NCBI GenBank assembly: GCA_947313855.1
Contig: CAMZNS010000032.1
Location: forward strand, 1-64,000
DNA: 64,000 nt
Direction of reading: 5' to 3'
Origin: an uncultured Deferribacteraceae bacterium
Lineage (GTDB): Bacteria; Chrysiogenota; Deferribacteres; CAMZNJ01
Shown here: piece after piece, positions 42,594 to 52,142 of the stretch
Position numbering within the stretch: the first letter of the stretch is position 1
Layout: every line of letters starts with the position of its first letter
The notes under the pieces: model-generated
Seen by the model: the letters and a program-made list of their open reading frames with translations, nothing else
Database searches by the model: none
Told to the model about the DNA's origin: nothing
Position numbers and translations under genes: made by a program

Positions 42594-43994
42594 TTATAGG
42601 CTGTCGATTAGTTGAACCAAGTTCCTTACATATTTAATGCTAACATGTTTAACCGACTTTGTGAACTCTAACCTTTCCGATCCCACAATACTCGTTACCC
42701 CAAACTTCTCAGCTTCGCTGAGTCGACTGTTGACGTTGGTGACCGACGATATTTCGCCACTCAAACCAACCTCCCCCAAAAAGGAGTATTGAGAGCTGAT
42801 GGGCTTGTCTTTAACCGAAGAGAGGATCGCCGCACATATGGCCAGATCGCCACCAGGATCGTTGACGCGAAGCCCCCCAGCAATATTTAAATAAACGTCG
42901 TAGGTGCTCAGATTGATGTTGCAGTATTTGTCGAGCACGGCCATGAGCATATCCAACCGACGTGCATCAAAGCCTACTGTTGTGCGTTTGGGGTATTGGT
43001 AGTAGGTGGTGGACACCAACGCCTGAACCTCAACCAAAAATGAGCGTGTCCCCTCCATAATGGGCGTGATGACCTTACCCGGCATGGGGGTATCGAGGTT
43101 TGATACAAACATGGACGCATCAGCACTTTTGAGACCTTGGGAGCTCATCTCGAAAACACCCACCTCATCCGTACTGCCAAACCTGTTTTTCACCGCCCGA
43201 AGGATACGAAGCCCACGGTTGTGATCCCCTTCAAAGTAGAGCACCGTGTCCACCAGATGCTCCAAAACCTTGGGGCCAGCAACAGCACCATCTTTCGTAA
43301 CCTGTCCGATGAGGAACAGGGTAATATTTTTGCGTTTTGCAATCTCCATCATCTGATAGGCTATGTGTTTCACTTGTGTAACGGTGCCTGCCGCTGAGCT
43401 CAGGTTGGAAGACGACACCGATTGCACGGAATCAACTATGGCATACCGGTATGTGCCACTCTCCAAATGGGAGATGGCCTGCTCGATGTCCATGGTGGCG
43501 AGGACGCTAATGTTCTTGCTTGTGGCGTTGAGTCGCTCAGCACGATTTTTAATCTGCGATGGAGATTCCTCCCCGGAGATGTAGAGAACACCGTGACCTG
43601 CTTCTGCTAAAATCGACGCCACCATGAGAATAATGGTGGATTTGCCGATACCGGGTTCGCCACCGATGAGGGTAACGGAGCCTTGAACGATACCACCACC
43701 CAGCACAGTGTCAAACTCGCGTATGCCTGTCATGAAGCGACTGAATTCGCCACGGGTTTCTATCTCGTCAAACTTCTTGGGCACAAGGGTGCTGATGGCG
43801 TAGCCACTACCCATCCCTAGCCCCCCTATCCCCCCCATGGAGTTGCCTGCCATGGTGGAAGATTTTTTGGCGGCGACCACCACAGGTTCTTGCGGGATGG
43901 TGTTCCACTCGCCACAGTCGGGGCATTTGCCTGCCCATTTTGGAAACTCACCACCACAGCTGGAGCATATGTATCTTTGTTTCGGTTTTGCCAT
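42594..43994 (-). CDS. radA: DNA repair protein RadA
   Basis: RadA (Sms) is a RecA-like helicase that extends D-loops during recombinational repair. Domains: C4 zinc finger (CSSCGGEFPKWAGKCPDCGEW, residues 11-31, split here by spacing CxxC/CxxC); Gly-rich linker (GNSMGGIGGLGMGSG); RecA-type ATPase with Walker A GGEPGIGKST and the RadA motif KNRFG; C-terminal Lon-protease-like fold (DPGGDLAICAAILSSVKDK) without catalytic dyad. At 466 residues it has the usual length. Confidence 0.97.
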   Translation of the reverse strand: MAKPKQRYICSSCGGEFPKWAGKCPDCGEWNTIPQEPVVVAAKKSSTMAGNSMGGIGGLGMGSGYAISTLVPKKFDEIETRGEFSRFMTGIREFDTVLGGGIVQGSVTLIGGEPGIGKSTIILMVASILAEAGHGVLYISGEESPSQIKNRAERLNATSKNISVLATMDIEQAISHLESGTYRYAIVDSVQSVSSSNLSSAAGTVTQVKHIAYQMMEIAKRKNITLFLIGQVTKDGAVAGPKVLEHLVDTVLYFEGDHNRGLRILRAVKNRFGSTDEVGVFEMSSQGLKSADASMFVSNLDTPMPGKVITPIMEGTRSFLVEVQALVSTTYYQYPKRTTVGFDARRLDMLMAVLDKYCNINLSTYDVYLNIAGGLRVNDPGGDLAICAAILSSVKDKPISSQYSFLGEVGLSGEISSVTNVNSRLSEAEKFGVTSIVGSERLEFTKSVKHVSIKYVRNLVQLIDSL

Positions 43995-44063
43995 TATAAT
44001 TCTACCTAGTTAATAATTTGAGTTCGACCATATGAAAACACGCCTGAATAACTCTAAAGACAC

Positions 44064-44867
44064 TTACAAACCGCTGAGCAACTCCACAACATCCCCTAAC
44101 CCCTTGCGGTTCCGCTTCTCCACCAAAAACTGCACAAAACCTAAGGGATCGTAGTTGTATATTTTGTCTTCACGAATACCCGCACCAAGGGCAAGGGCAA
44201 GGGCTTCATCCACAATACCAACCTGAGACGAGTGGTGTGCATCAGAGGACAAAACAACATGCATGTCTAACTGTGCAGCAATGGTTGCAATGAGCCCACA
44301 GTTCGGCTTGCTCCCCAACCTCGATCGCACCAAGGAGCTGTTGTTTATCTCCACCAACACATTATTCGCCTTCGCCACCTCCATAACCCGAAAGTAGTCG
44401 CAGCTGTAGTGGGGATTGCCAAGGTGACCAAGAATATCCACCCTGCCACTTTGGACAACGTCCATGAGTGTTTGGGTAATGTTGGCGGGATCGGATTGTG
44501 GGTAAACAGCATCATGGAGGGACGCAACAACAACGTCCAGACGTTCATTCACAGCGTCGGGGATGTCGATGGGCACCCCCCCCTTTTTCACAGGCATAAT
44601 ATTCGCCTCAACACCGCGAAGGATGATGACACCCTCCTGAACCCTCGGACAAGTGGATTGATTGCTAATGCCGTAAATATGAGCACCACCAGGCATTTCA
44701 GGGGCATGCTCTGTGGAAACAATAACCTGAACACCCAAACTACTTGCTGCCCGTGCATTCTCCCACAAAGTGGAGTAGGCATGGGTACTGAGAACCGTAT
44801 GGGTGTGCGTATCCAGAAGATTGCGACGCCCCTGAGATGTGCTTCCTAAGCTTCCTATGTTTTCCAT
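44064..44867 (-). CDS. PHP-domain metal-dependent phosphoesterase, YcdX-like
   Basis: The PHP fold binds three metals. Visible ligand motifs are DTHTHT (about residue 19), HAYST, STEHAPEMPGG, LGHLGNPHY and SSDAHHSSQVG near the C terminus, arranged as in YcdX phosphatases. HISP phosphatase (HisK) is a distant alternative. The start at 44867 has GAGG about 11 nt upstream; the GTG at 44879 overlaps that site. It sits between radA and ruvB with no clear pathway link. Confidence 0.82.
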   Translation of the reverse strand: MENIGSLGSTSQGRRNLLDTHTHTVLSTHAYSTLWENARAASSLGVQVIVSTEHAPEMPGGAHIYGISNQSTCPRVQEGVIILRGVEANIMPVKKGGVPIDIPDAVNERLDVVVASLHDAVYPQSDPANITQTLMDVVQSGRVDILGHLGNPHYSCDYFRVMEVAKANNVLVEINNSSLVRSRLGSKPNCGLIATIAAQLDMHVVLSSDAHHSSQVGIVDEALALALGAGIREDKIYNYDPLGFVQFLVEKRNRKGLGDVVELLSGL

Positions 44868-44903
44868 AATAACTGCCACCTCGTATTTGATTTTTTCATT
44901 TGC

Positions 44904-45033
44904 AACTTACGAACACAACTTACGAACACAACTTACGAACACAACTTACGAACACAACTTACGAACGCGACTTACGAACACAACTTACGAACGCAACTTA
45001 CGAACGCAACTTACGAACGCAACTTACGAACGC
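44904..45033 (-). repeat. 13-bp tandem repeat running into the ruvB stop
   Basis: Ten 13-bp units (AACTTACGAACAC/GC) span 130 bp. The distal units overlap the last codons of ruvB and provide its TAA stop. The period of 13 is not a multiple of 3. Confidence 0.95.
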
Positions 45034-46310
45034 GACGAAGACGGTGTCCAAGGTACGCCAAGATGTGCATATGCCTGCTCAGTGGCAACCCGTCCACGTG
45101 GCGTTTTATGCACAAAACCTAAATAAATAAGGTAAGGCTCAATAACATACTCCACCGTGACCCTGTCCTCCGAAAGCATGGACGCCATCGTCTCAAGACC
45201 CACCGGTGCCCCTTTATACACCTCTATCATTGCACGCAAATAACCCACATCTGCCGTCGTAAGACCGATGGGATCAACGCCGATACGATTCATACCCTCT
45301 TGTGCGATGGACTTCGTAATCTTGCCACCATTGTAAACGTCGGCAAAATCGCGAATACGATTAAGGGTGCGAAGGGCTATGCGAGGCGTGCCACGTGAAC
45401 GACTACCTATTTCGATAGCAGCATCAGCATCTAAAGTGGCGATACTAGAACTACTCTGAGCAGCATTCAACACGATAGTAGCAAGCTCCTCATGTGTGTA
45501 GTACTCAAGACGCATAATAATGCCAAACCGATCCCGAAGGGGGGAAGTGAGCATACCAGCACGCGTTGTCGCACCAATAAGGGTGAACGGCGGGAGATCC
45601 ATGGTAACAGTGCGAGCAGCAGGACCCTGACCGATGATGATGTCCAAACGGTAGTCCTCCATGGCAGGGTAAAGGAGCTCCTCAACCGATGGATGAAGGC
45701 GATGGATCTCGTCGATAAATAAAACGTCGCCAGCGTTGAGGTTGGTCAAGATGGCCGCCAAGTCGCCCTGCTTTTCGATGGTAGGACCTGTGGTAGTGCG
45801 GATTGTGGTGCCCATTTCGTTGGCGATAATGTTCGCAAGGGTGGTTTTCCCTAACCCTGGGGGACCATAAAACAGTGTGTGATCCAACGGCTTCTCACGC
45901 CGACGCGCTGCTTCGATGTAAACCTTGAGGTTGCCAACAACATGGGACTGACCGATGTACGTGCTGAAACTTTGGGGTCGTGTGCTGATGTGTGCATTTA
46001 TCGTGGGATCTGCCCACGTATCATCGGCACCGTCAGCGTCGTAACCAGAGCCGCCAGCATCGTAACCAAAGCCGTCAGCATCGTAACCCGAGCCGTCAGC
46101 ATCGTAGCCAGAACCGCCAGCATCGTAACCCGAGCCGCCAGCATCGTAACCAGAACCGCCAGCATCGTAACCCGAGCCGTCAGCATCGTAGCCAGAACCG
46201 CCAGCATCGTAACCCGAGCCGCCAGCATCGTAACCAGAACCGCCAGCATCGTAACCCGAGCCGTCGCCTTTCGTATCCCTATTCTTTTCCATGGAAGAAG
46301 TATACCCCAT
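45024..46310 (-). CDS. ruvB: Holliday junction helicase RuvB with repeat extension
   Basis: RuvB is the hexameric AAA+ motor that drives branch migration with RuvA. The core starts near residue 98 ([21 protein letters not shown]). It has Walker [10 protein letters not shown], Walker [11 protein letters not shown], sensor [19 protein letters not shown] and the C-terminal winged helix ([23 protein letters not shown] ... [19 protein letters not shown]). The first 95 residues are a GSGYDAG-type repeat that no RuvB needs. The start may be 46310 or the ATG at 46292; neither has an ideal ribosome site. The last residues and stop lie in a 13-bp repeat. ruvA and ruvC are not in the window. Confidence 0.95.
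   Translation of the reverse strand: MGYTSSMEKNRDTKGDGSGYDAGGSGYDAGGSGYDAGGSGYDADGSGYDAGGSGYDAGGSGYDAGGSGYDADGSGYDADGFGYDAGGSGYDADGADDTWADPTINAHISTRPQSFSTYIGQSHVVGNLKVYIEAARRREKPLDHTLFYGPPGLGKTTLANIIANEMGTTIRTTTGPTIEKQGDLAAILTNLNAGDVLFIDEIHRLHPSVEELLYPAMEDYRLDIIIGQGPAARTVTMDLPPFTLIGATTRAGMLTSPLRDRFGIIMRLEYYTHEELATIVLNAAQSSSSIATLDADAAIEIGSRSRGTPRIALRTLNRIRDFADVYNGGKITKSIAQEGMNRIGVDPIGLTTADVGYLRAMIEVYKGAPVGLETMASMLSEDRVTVEYVIEPYLIYLGFVHKTPRGRVATEQAYAHLGVPWTPSSSRS
46028..46265 (-). repeat. 21-bp tandem repeat in the ruvB 5' region
   Basis: About eleven 21-bp units encode GSGYDAG or GSGYDAD. Single-base variants (AGAACCGCC, GAGCCGTC) mark sub-blocks, which suggests repeated unequal exchange. Confidence 0.95.
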
Positions 46311-46390
46311 TCCCCCCTATCTTGCAAACCATAAACGAAAAATGGGTTTGAACCCGAAAAATGACGAATTCAAACCCATAATTAAGTGGT

Positions 46391-46672
46391 ATGTTGCTTG
46401 CTTGCGTTACGTTGCTTGCTTGCGTTACGTTGCTTGCTTGCGTTGCTTGCTTGCTTGCTTGCGTTACGTTGCTTGCTTGCGTTGCTTGCTTGCTTGCGTT
46501 ACGTTGCTTGCTTGCGTTGCTTGCTTGCTTGCTTGCGTTACGTTGCTTGCTTGCGTTGCTTGCTTGCTTGCTTGCTTGCGTTACGTTGCTTGCTTGCGTT
46601 ACATTCCCACCCGCGTTACTTGCTTGCTTGCGTTACGTTGCTTGCTTGCGTTACATTCCCGCCCGCGTTGCC
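46391..46672. repeat. GCTT-type satellite in the ruvB-lipoprotein gap
   Basis: GCTTGCTTGCGTTACGTT units with variable numbers of GCTT (4 bp) fill about 280 bp, ending with GTTACATTCCCGCCCGC units. All plus-strand frames are open and give Leu/Ala/Cys-rich ORFs that are not genes. Nothing else is seen in this 364-bp gap. Confidence 0.93.
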
Positions 46673-46674
46673 CG

Positions 46675-48525
46675 CTATGGCTGCGTCACAACACCAGATT
46701 CGCTCGCATCTACTGTGTACAAATCAAGGTAGTCATACAACCAAAATCTCACAGCTGATGCAGTCTGTATTACCGTCTTTTTGCCATTAATATCGTATGA
46801 GTAGGATGTTACCGACTCACTATCGAGCCTACCAAGGGGGTTACCCACACTATTCGTTGGTCGACCGAAGAACGACAATGAACCGGGATCATCTGTTCCT
46901 AATTTTGCTAGGGCGTCATTAGAGCTTTGCTGAGAGGCATCGTAGTAATCGGTTACAACAAGGTTGAAAAATGTTCCCTTCTCTTTTGGGGATGTAGTCC
47001 CAACCTGTGGTGCTTTCGTGTAGTTAAACACACCCTTAAACGCATCGTTTGCATCAACAGTAATGGAGCGATTGTCCACCTCAGACTGAGCAATTAATAT
47101 TCTACTTGGCGAGGGGCTTAACAGTATCGGTGCATCGTATCCGCAAATATCCACCTTAAGATTAGTTGACTTTGCTATTTGTGGGTCGTAACCAGATTGA
47201 CCATAGTGTGGCGAAAGGGGGTTGCTAGTCACGGTGGTTATAACCAAGCTGGAATCGGCATAACACGTGATACCCGCAGCTGTGGACGGCTGAATACCAG
47301 AAGTGGTGCTCGATAACCCTTGATACGGATCAGAGAACGAGTAATTCCCCGTCGATGGCGAAAGGGTGGGTGATGGTGCACCGTATTCATCTGCCGACAA
47401 CTCGAAAGAGCTGAAGCTTTGGGATGTGGGATTGTGGACTTTTAACTCCACAAAGTGCACCCTCATTACGTCACCATTGATACCACTTGCAACTGTCGAC
47501 TTAAACTTATCCCGAACAGTAGCTGTAATATCTGTGTTGCTACTATCTTGCACAGTGTAGGAGCATGATGATTCCGCTAGGGGCGACTCGTGCGTAATGT
47601 AAGAGCATGGGTCGAAGCCAATGGAGATGAGTGCCACACCGTTCTCCACAGCATAAACACCAAGGTTGGAAGCAAGGGTCAGACCGCCGTCAGTAAGGTC
47701 ATTGGTGGTGGCATTTCGCTGCACATCGGGGATAGCCTTCACACGAAGGTTGCAACCTACGGAATCAGTGTTGCCTGTAACCCCTGGGTATGGGGAGCAC
47801 AGGGAGTAGAGTCCGGAGTATTGTTCCGTGTCGAACAGTATTTTTGAGAAGAATTCTTCGTAAGCGGTACTTGTTTTGCTGGTCGATGCCGAAAATTGTG
47901 GCAGAAGGGTATTGCTTGACGGCATGTCAAGGGTGCCTGAGTCGTACTTCATGTGAACATCGTAGGAGTTCGGCACCGGATCGCCTGAGTGTGGATCAAC
48001 ATCTTGTTCAAAGTCGAGCCCTGAGAACTTAACGTCGAACGGTTTGATTGTTGCGTGCGTGCTAGTTAGTGAGTGGGGATCAAATACCTGTTGCCCCCCC
48101 TCGTTCCATGATGCTCGCAACGGGTGTAGTACTAGTGTGTTTAGTTTTCCGGAAACAATCTCAGCGTCAACATTAAACTGTTCATGTAGCTTACCGATGC
48201 ACAATGTAGTGTCGTTCGGGTTAACTCCCCCGCTGTAGGAGGACAGTGTAAATTTGTTCATGCCTTCCGGAACATTTATGGTGCCACTTGCCTTAGCTCC
48301 TGAGAACCCAGCCGCAAGTTTGGCATTTGGGTCGCGATTGGAGCTGATGGCGATACATCTTGTTTCGGTGGTGATAATTTGAGCAAGGTTACCAGAGTTT
48401 GCAACTGCCTCTGTTTGTTGAAATTCGAAGAAAACATCAGCTCTCTTCTGCTCAGCTGTTCCACCACAAGCAACAATTACGGTTGTTGTTAGCACCGCAA
48501 TAGCTAGTAATGCAATACGTCGCAT
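46675..48525 (-). CDS. Large lipoprotein of unknown function
   Basis: The lipoprotein signal MRRIALLAIAVLTTTVIVAC ends in a lipobox (VIVAC, residues 16-20). The mature part of about 596 residues is Ser/Thr/Asp-rich and beta-like, with no recognised domain. Twelve or more cysteines in short motifs (CSPYPGVTG, GCNLRV, FDPCSYIT, SSCSYTV, TCYADSS) could form disulfides. The start at 48525 is fixed by GGAGGT 8 nt upstream. It probably faces the surface or periplasm. I do not recognise a family. Confidence 0.7.
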   Translation of the reverse strand: MRRIALLAIAVLTTTVIVACGGTAEQKRADVFFEFQQTEAVANSGNLAQIITTETRCIAISSNRDPNAKLAAGFSGAKASGTINVPEGMNKFTLSSYSGGVNPNDTTLCIGKLHEQFNVDAEIVSGKLNTLVLHPLRASWNEGGQQVFDPHSLTSTHATIKPFDVKFSGLDFEQDVDPHSGDPVPNSYDVHMKYDSGTLDMPSSNTLLPQFSASTSKTSTAYEEFFSKILFDTEQYSGLYSLCSPYPGVTGNTDSVGCNLRVKAIPDVQRNATTNDLTDGGLTLASNLGVYAVENGVALISIGFDPCSYITHESPLAESSCSYTVQDSSNTDITATVRDKFKSTVASGINGDVMRVHFVELKVHNPTSQSFSSFELSADEYGAPSPTLSPSTGNYSFSDPYQGLSSTTSGIQPSTAAGITCYADSSLVITTVTSNPLSPHYGQSGYDPQIAKSTNLKVDICGYDAPILLSPSPSRILIAQSEVDNRSITVDANDAFKGVFNYTKAPQVGTTSPKEKGTFFNLVVTDYYDASQQSSNDALAKLGTDDPGSLSFFGRPTNSVGNPLGRLDSESVTSYSYDINGKKTVIQTASAVRFWLYDYLDLYTVDASESGVVTQP

Positions 48526-48676
48526 AAGTCTTACCTCCAAGGGCAAACATAAACATAGATATAGGTCGTTTCCCCACTGTGTATTCTGTAAAATCAATAA
48601 CTATCTTACCATATAAGAGTACATTAGTGTATTAAAGTTTACTATTTCTATGGTGTGGGGAGCTAAGTACTCTAAT

Positions 48677-49069
48677 CTACACTTCCACAGAAAGTGCTTC
48701 TGACTGCCATAAACCGTGTAGGTTGCAGTAGCTTGATGCCATGAGGGTGCCTTTTTTGTCTAGGCGAACCTTGAATATGGCGGAAGAATCTGTGTGTGCT
48801 GGTCCATTGTTGGCACCTTTCAAAGACTCACCATGTGCCGTAAACTCCACTTTGCCAAGCTCGGTAATCATTTTTGTACCTGCTGGTAGGTAGTAAAGTG
48901 CTATCCATGAGATAAAGTGTTCGGTGGTATTTGGGTGTGCAATATCTTTGCCAACGCTTACCTCTACTGTAAAATATTCACCTGACTTGGGATCTGTCAA
49001 GAGGGTGATAACGGGGGCGTGTTTCTCTAGTTTGAAGTCTGCACTCTGAATATGGTTTGTTAATGACAT
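48677..49069 (-). CDS. sor: Superoxide reductase (neelaredoxin type)
   Basis: The enzyme reduces superoxide to peroxide without making O2, typical of anaerobes. The Fe(His)4Cys centre ligands are H17 (EKHAPV, with the conserved E-K pair), H45 (AHPNTTEH), H51, C115 and H118 (SYCNLHG). There is no N-terminal rubredoxin-like FeCys4 domain, so it is the one-iron class II form, 130 residues. AAGGAGA lies 6 nt before the ATG, which rules out the longer reading. Confidence 0.94.
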   Translation of the reverse strand: MSLTNHIQSADFKLEKHAPVITLLTDPKSGEYFTVEVSVGKDIAHPNTTEHFISWIALYYLPAGTKMITELGKVEFTAHGESLKGANNGPAHTDSSAIFKVRLDKKGTLMASSYCNLHGLWQSEALSVEV

Positions 49070-49158
49070 GGCGTTCTCCTTGGGTATTTTTATCGTAGGC
49101 AAGAAATGTTATGCTCATGTTACTACCCTCCCCCCCAAATAGCAAGGTTTTTCGAAAA

Positions 49159-49186
49159 AATATAAATAGGTTACCAAGTACGACAA
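49159..49186 (-). promoter_or_regulatory. Promoter for superoxide reductase
   Basis: Minus-strand TTGTCG (49186-49181), 16-bp spacer and TATATT (49164-49159) precede the sor gene by about 90 bp in the divergent sor-hemW gap. Confidence 0.45.
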
Positions 49187-49277
49187 TTTTATTTGTGGGG
49201 TCTTGTCCCTAATTGTGCTAAAGTGGTGGTTGCTTCCACTGTGCTTGAAGTACAGAACGTCACCATTAGGAGTTCGT

Positions 49278-50435
49278 ATGCGTGGTTTATACATACATGT
49301 GCCATACTGTCAAATGCGATGCCACTACTGTGCGTTCTACTCCAAAACCCGATTCGACACGAACGAACCTGAACTGTTTGCCCGTAGTGTTGTTGCTGAG
49401 CTGTCCACCTTGCAAAACACGAACTTCCAAACGGTGTATATCGGTGGCGGAACCCCAACGATCATGGGCAACGGACTTGTGGAACTTATTCAGCAGGTGG
49501 CGAATACCATCCAGCTCCCACAAGTGGCGGAGTTTACCATCGAGGCGAACCCGGAATCACTAACGCCTGACCTACTCCATAACCTCAAACACTACACACC
49601 CGTCAACAGAATAAGCATCGGTGCACAGTCTTTCGACGACAAAACACTGAAATTCCTCAACAGACCACACTCAGCTAAAGTGGCAACTCAGCGTATCGAA
49701 AAATCGCTAAACCTAGGCTTCAACACCGGTGCCGACATTATATTCGACATACCAACAGTTCCAACCAGCAACACTCTCAACGATATCAATACACTCGTCA
49801 AACTTGGCGTAAACCATATCTCAGCATACTCCTACACTCCAGACACAAACTTCCTCAAAGACAAAGTCAACCCTGACAATACAATATTCGACCAAGTTGC
49901 AAACGAAATAACAAAATACGGCTACAAACACTACGAAGTCAGCAACTTTGCCCAAAAAGGGTGCGAATCCAAACACAACGGAATATACTGGAACATGGAC
50001 GAATACATGGGACTAGGACCTTCAGCACACTCAATGTTCTACAACGACAAAGGGGAACGAATACGATACAAAAACGTGAGCAACACAAAACTCTACTGCC
50101 AAAACTACGAAAAATATCGACAATACACAACGCTAACCTCACACCAACAACTAATGGAAAGCTTTGTCTTCCCCTTACGAACAAGTCGAGGCGTTGACGT
50201 GGCAAACGTCTTGAATCGAATGCCCATAGCATGGCAACAAGATCGGAAAAATAATCAGGGGAACAGGAACGAACAACCGAGACTAAAAATATTGCAAGGA
50301 CTACCAGACGAACTGCAAAAAAGGGTTGTGCACCTCATGGACAAACAACTACTACTCGAAACACCTGTGGGAGTCGCAACAACACCGAAAGGACTCATGC
50401 TACTAGACTCGGTGATGGAGTATTTATACTACTGA
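49278..50435 (+). CDS. hemW: HemW-family radical SAM protein
   Basis: HemW is a heme chaperone related to coproporphyrinogen dehydrogenase HemN. The N terminus MRGLYIHVPYCQMRCHYCAF carries the Cx3Cx2C [4Fe-4S] motif (C11, C15, C18), followed by VYIGGGTPT and NRISIGAQSFDDKTLKFLNR. HemW lacks the HemN-specific second SAM features. The start at 49278 has AGGAG 5 nt upstream; the longer reading to 49203 is rejected. It is the only plus-strand gene in a 35-kb minus-strand run and its 3' end overlaps rapZ by 12 bp, tail to tail. Confidence 0.9.
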   Translation: MRGLYIHVPYCQMRCHYCAFYSKTRFDTNEPELFARSVVAELSTLQNTNFQTVYIGGGTPTIMGNGLVELIQQVANTIQLPQVAEFTIEANPESLTPDLLHNLKHYTPVNRISIGAQSFDDKTLKFLNRPHSAKVATQRIEKSLNLGFNTGADIIFDIPTVPTSNTLNDINTLVKLGVNHISAYSYTPDTNFLKDKVNPDNTIFDQVANEITKYGYKHYEVSNFAQKGCESKHNGIYWNMDEYMGLGPSAHSMFYNDKGERIRYKNVSNTKLYCQNYEKYRQYTTLTSHQQLMESFVFPLRTSRGVDVANVLNRMPIAWQQDRKNNQGNRNEQPRLKILQGLPDELQKRVVHLMDKQLLLETPVGVATTPKGLMLLDSVMEYLYY

Positions 50436-51317
50436 ATCAGCACCTGAACCAGCACCTGAACCAGCACCAGCACTAGTGCGATCCATATCCATGTGCTTCA
50501 CCAAGCAGTTGTACCCCAAATCAGTAAGGTGCGTACCAACAGACTCAGCAACATGAACAGAACGATGACGACCACCCGTGCAACCGATGGACAACGTAAA
50601 CGACGACTTCATCTCATTAATATAACGGGGAACAAGGAGATCCAACATGGCGAAAAGTTGGGTCATGAACGGCTCATAAAAATCGTCCCGCTGAATATAC
50701 GCCGATACATCAGCATTTTGACCCGAAAAACCGCGAAGCTCCGGAACAAAATACGGATTCTTCAGAAAACGAACATCCATAAGCATGTCGCTATCACGAG
50801 GCGAACCGTACTTGAAACCAAACGACTGAACAACTATCTGAAACTCAGCACGATTATCACGCTCAACCCATGTCTGCAACCGACTCTGCAAGTCGTGGGG
50901 CGAATAATCCGAAGTATCGATAATAACGTCAGCAAACTCGCGAATGGGAGCGAGCATGGTAATCTCCTCGTCGATGGCATCACCAATAATCACACCCCGT
51001 GGATGCATCCGTCGCGACTCCTTAAAGCGGTTAATCAGCACCGCTTTGTCGCACTCAAGGTAGACAACTCGTGCGTTGTAACGAGTCTTCTCCTTGTCAA
51101 TAACCTTGTACGCGTTCTCAATGCCACGGGTGCGAACATCGATGGACAAAACAAGCTTGCTTACACCAGAACTCGGCTTACTCGACGTCTCAATAATGGC
51201 GGTAAACATGTCTAGCGGAACGTTGTCTATGGCGTAGTAGCCGTTGTCGTTGAATATGCTCAGTGCCTTGGTTTTACCGGCACCCGAAAGCCCCGTCAGT
51301 ATTACTAGCTCAAGCAT
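50424..51317 (-). CDS. rapZ: RNase adaptor RapZ
   Basis: RapZ is a P-loop protein; in enterobacteria it directs RNase E to the sRNA GlmZ and senses GlcN6P. Walker A GLSGAGKTKAL is at residues 9-19, with Walker-B-like VLSIDVRT and the conserved C-terminal FTLSIGCTGGRHRSVHVAE. A short Gly/Ala/Ser tail (SAGAGSGAGSGADSVV) is encoded by a 12-bp repeat at about 50434-50475. Its place after rpoN and hpf is the common arrangement, although no PTS-Ntr gene is present here. It is 297 residues, about 10 longer than usual because of the tail. Confidence 0.95.
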   Translation of the reverse strand: MLELVILTGLSGAGKTKALSIFNDNGYYAIDNVPLDMFTAIIETSSKPSSGVSKLVLSIDVRTRGIENAYKVIDKEKTRYNARVVYLECDKAVLINRFKESRRMHPRGVIIGDAIDEEITMLAPIREFADVIIDTSDYSPHDLQSRLQTWVERDNRAEFQIVVQSFGFKYGSPRDSDMLMDVRFLKNPYFVPELRGFSGQNADVSAYIQRDDFYEPFMTQLFAMLDLLVPRYINEMKSSFTLSIGCTGGRHRSVHVAESVGTHLTDLGYNCLVKHMDMDRTSAGAGSGAGSGADSVV

Positions 51318-51380
51318 AGTGTTGCTCCATTGTTGACTAAAACGTGCGTGTTTGCGTTAATGCAGGGTAAAGGAGGGCAC

Positions 51381-51436
51381 CATCGACCATCGACCATCGA
51401 CCATCGACCATCGACCATCGACCATCGACCATCGAC
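51381..51436. repeat. Perfect 7-bp tandem repeat
   Basis: Eight perfect units of CATCGAC lie in the hpf-rapZ gap. The 7-bp period could not be tolerated inside a gene. Confidence 0.97.
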
Positions 51437-51451
51437 CACTGCCACCGAAAG

Positions 51452-51487
51452 CATGGCGAACATGGCGAACATGGCGAACATGGCGAA
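51452..51487. repeat. 9-bp tandem repeat
   Basis: Four units of CATGGCGAA, plus a decayed fifth, lie 15 bp after the 7-bp array in the same gap. Confidence 0.95.
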
Positions 51488-51528
51488 CATGGTGCCCAAA
51501 TAACTATAACACCGCAACGTTCATGGTT

Positions 51529-52086
51529 TTAGTCGGTGTAGAATAGTCCTATTTTTTTGTCGTCGCGAACATACACAACCTTAACAGAGTTGTCTTCCAC
51601 ATCCCTGAATACGTAGAAGTTTTTGTGTAGGAGTTCCATTTGCAAAACAGCTTCGTCGAGCATCATGGGTTTGAAGGGTACGTCTTTCACTACAACAGCG
51701 GTGGACATGCCGATATTTTCGTCATTGTCGTCCCCATCCATGCCAAACGGCTCGTAAACCGCCATTTTGAATGTTTCGTCCCCTTTGCGAACGGACAGCC
51801 TTTTTGTTAGGCTTTTGTCTTTGTATTTCGATAGTTTTGCTTCTAGCTTGTCCGTTGCCTCTTCGATGGATGCGTAAAGGTCGTTTGTTGAGGCAGTTGC
51901 TTTGAAGAAGACTCCTTTTACGAGGAGTAGCATCTCCACCTTGTGTGTATCTTTTTGAACCGAGTAGGTAACGATTAGGTCGGCGTCTTTTTTGGGGTAA
52001 TGTTTAAACACTCGTTCCGTTTTCTTGTCTGTGAATTCTTTTATGGCCTCTGTTACATCGAGTCCTCTTCCAACATACTTCGTCAT
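51529..52086 (-). CDS. hpf: Long-form ribosome hibernation factor HPF
   Basis: HPF dimerises 70S ribosomes into inactive 100S particles. The N-terminal S30AE domain (YVGRGLDVTEAIKEFTDKKTERVFKHY, then ATDKLEAKLSKYKDK) is followed by a linker. The C-terminal dimerisation domain is KPMMLDEAVLQMELLHKNFYVFRD, the mark of long HPF. The start at 52086 has GGAGGT 7 nt upstream. It lies 56 bp after rpoN, in the classic rpoN-hpf order. Confidence 0.95.
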   Translation of the reverse strand: MTKYVGRGLDVTEAIKEFTDKKTERVFKHYPKKDADLIVTYSVQKDTHKVEMLLLVKGVFFKATASTNDLYASIEEATDKLEAKLSKYKDKSLTKRLSVRKGDETFKMAVYEPFGMDGDDNDENIGMSTAVVVKDVPFKPMMLDEAVLQMELLHKNFYVFRDVEDNSVKVVYVRDDKKIGLFYTD

Positions 52087-52142
52087 ATGAATACCTCCAG
52101 TATTAGGAATATATCTTACGTGTTCAGTATTTTCTACTGTTG

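Noticed and set aside
46291-46790. Plus-strand Leu/Ala/Cys-rich ORFs across the GCTT satellite
   Set aside because: All three frames are open because the repeat lacks stops; there is no ribosome site and no conserved sequence.
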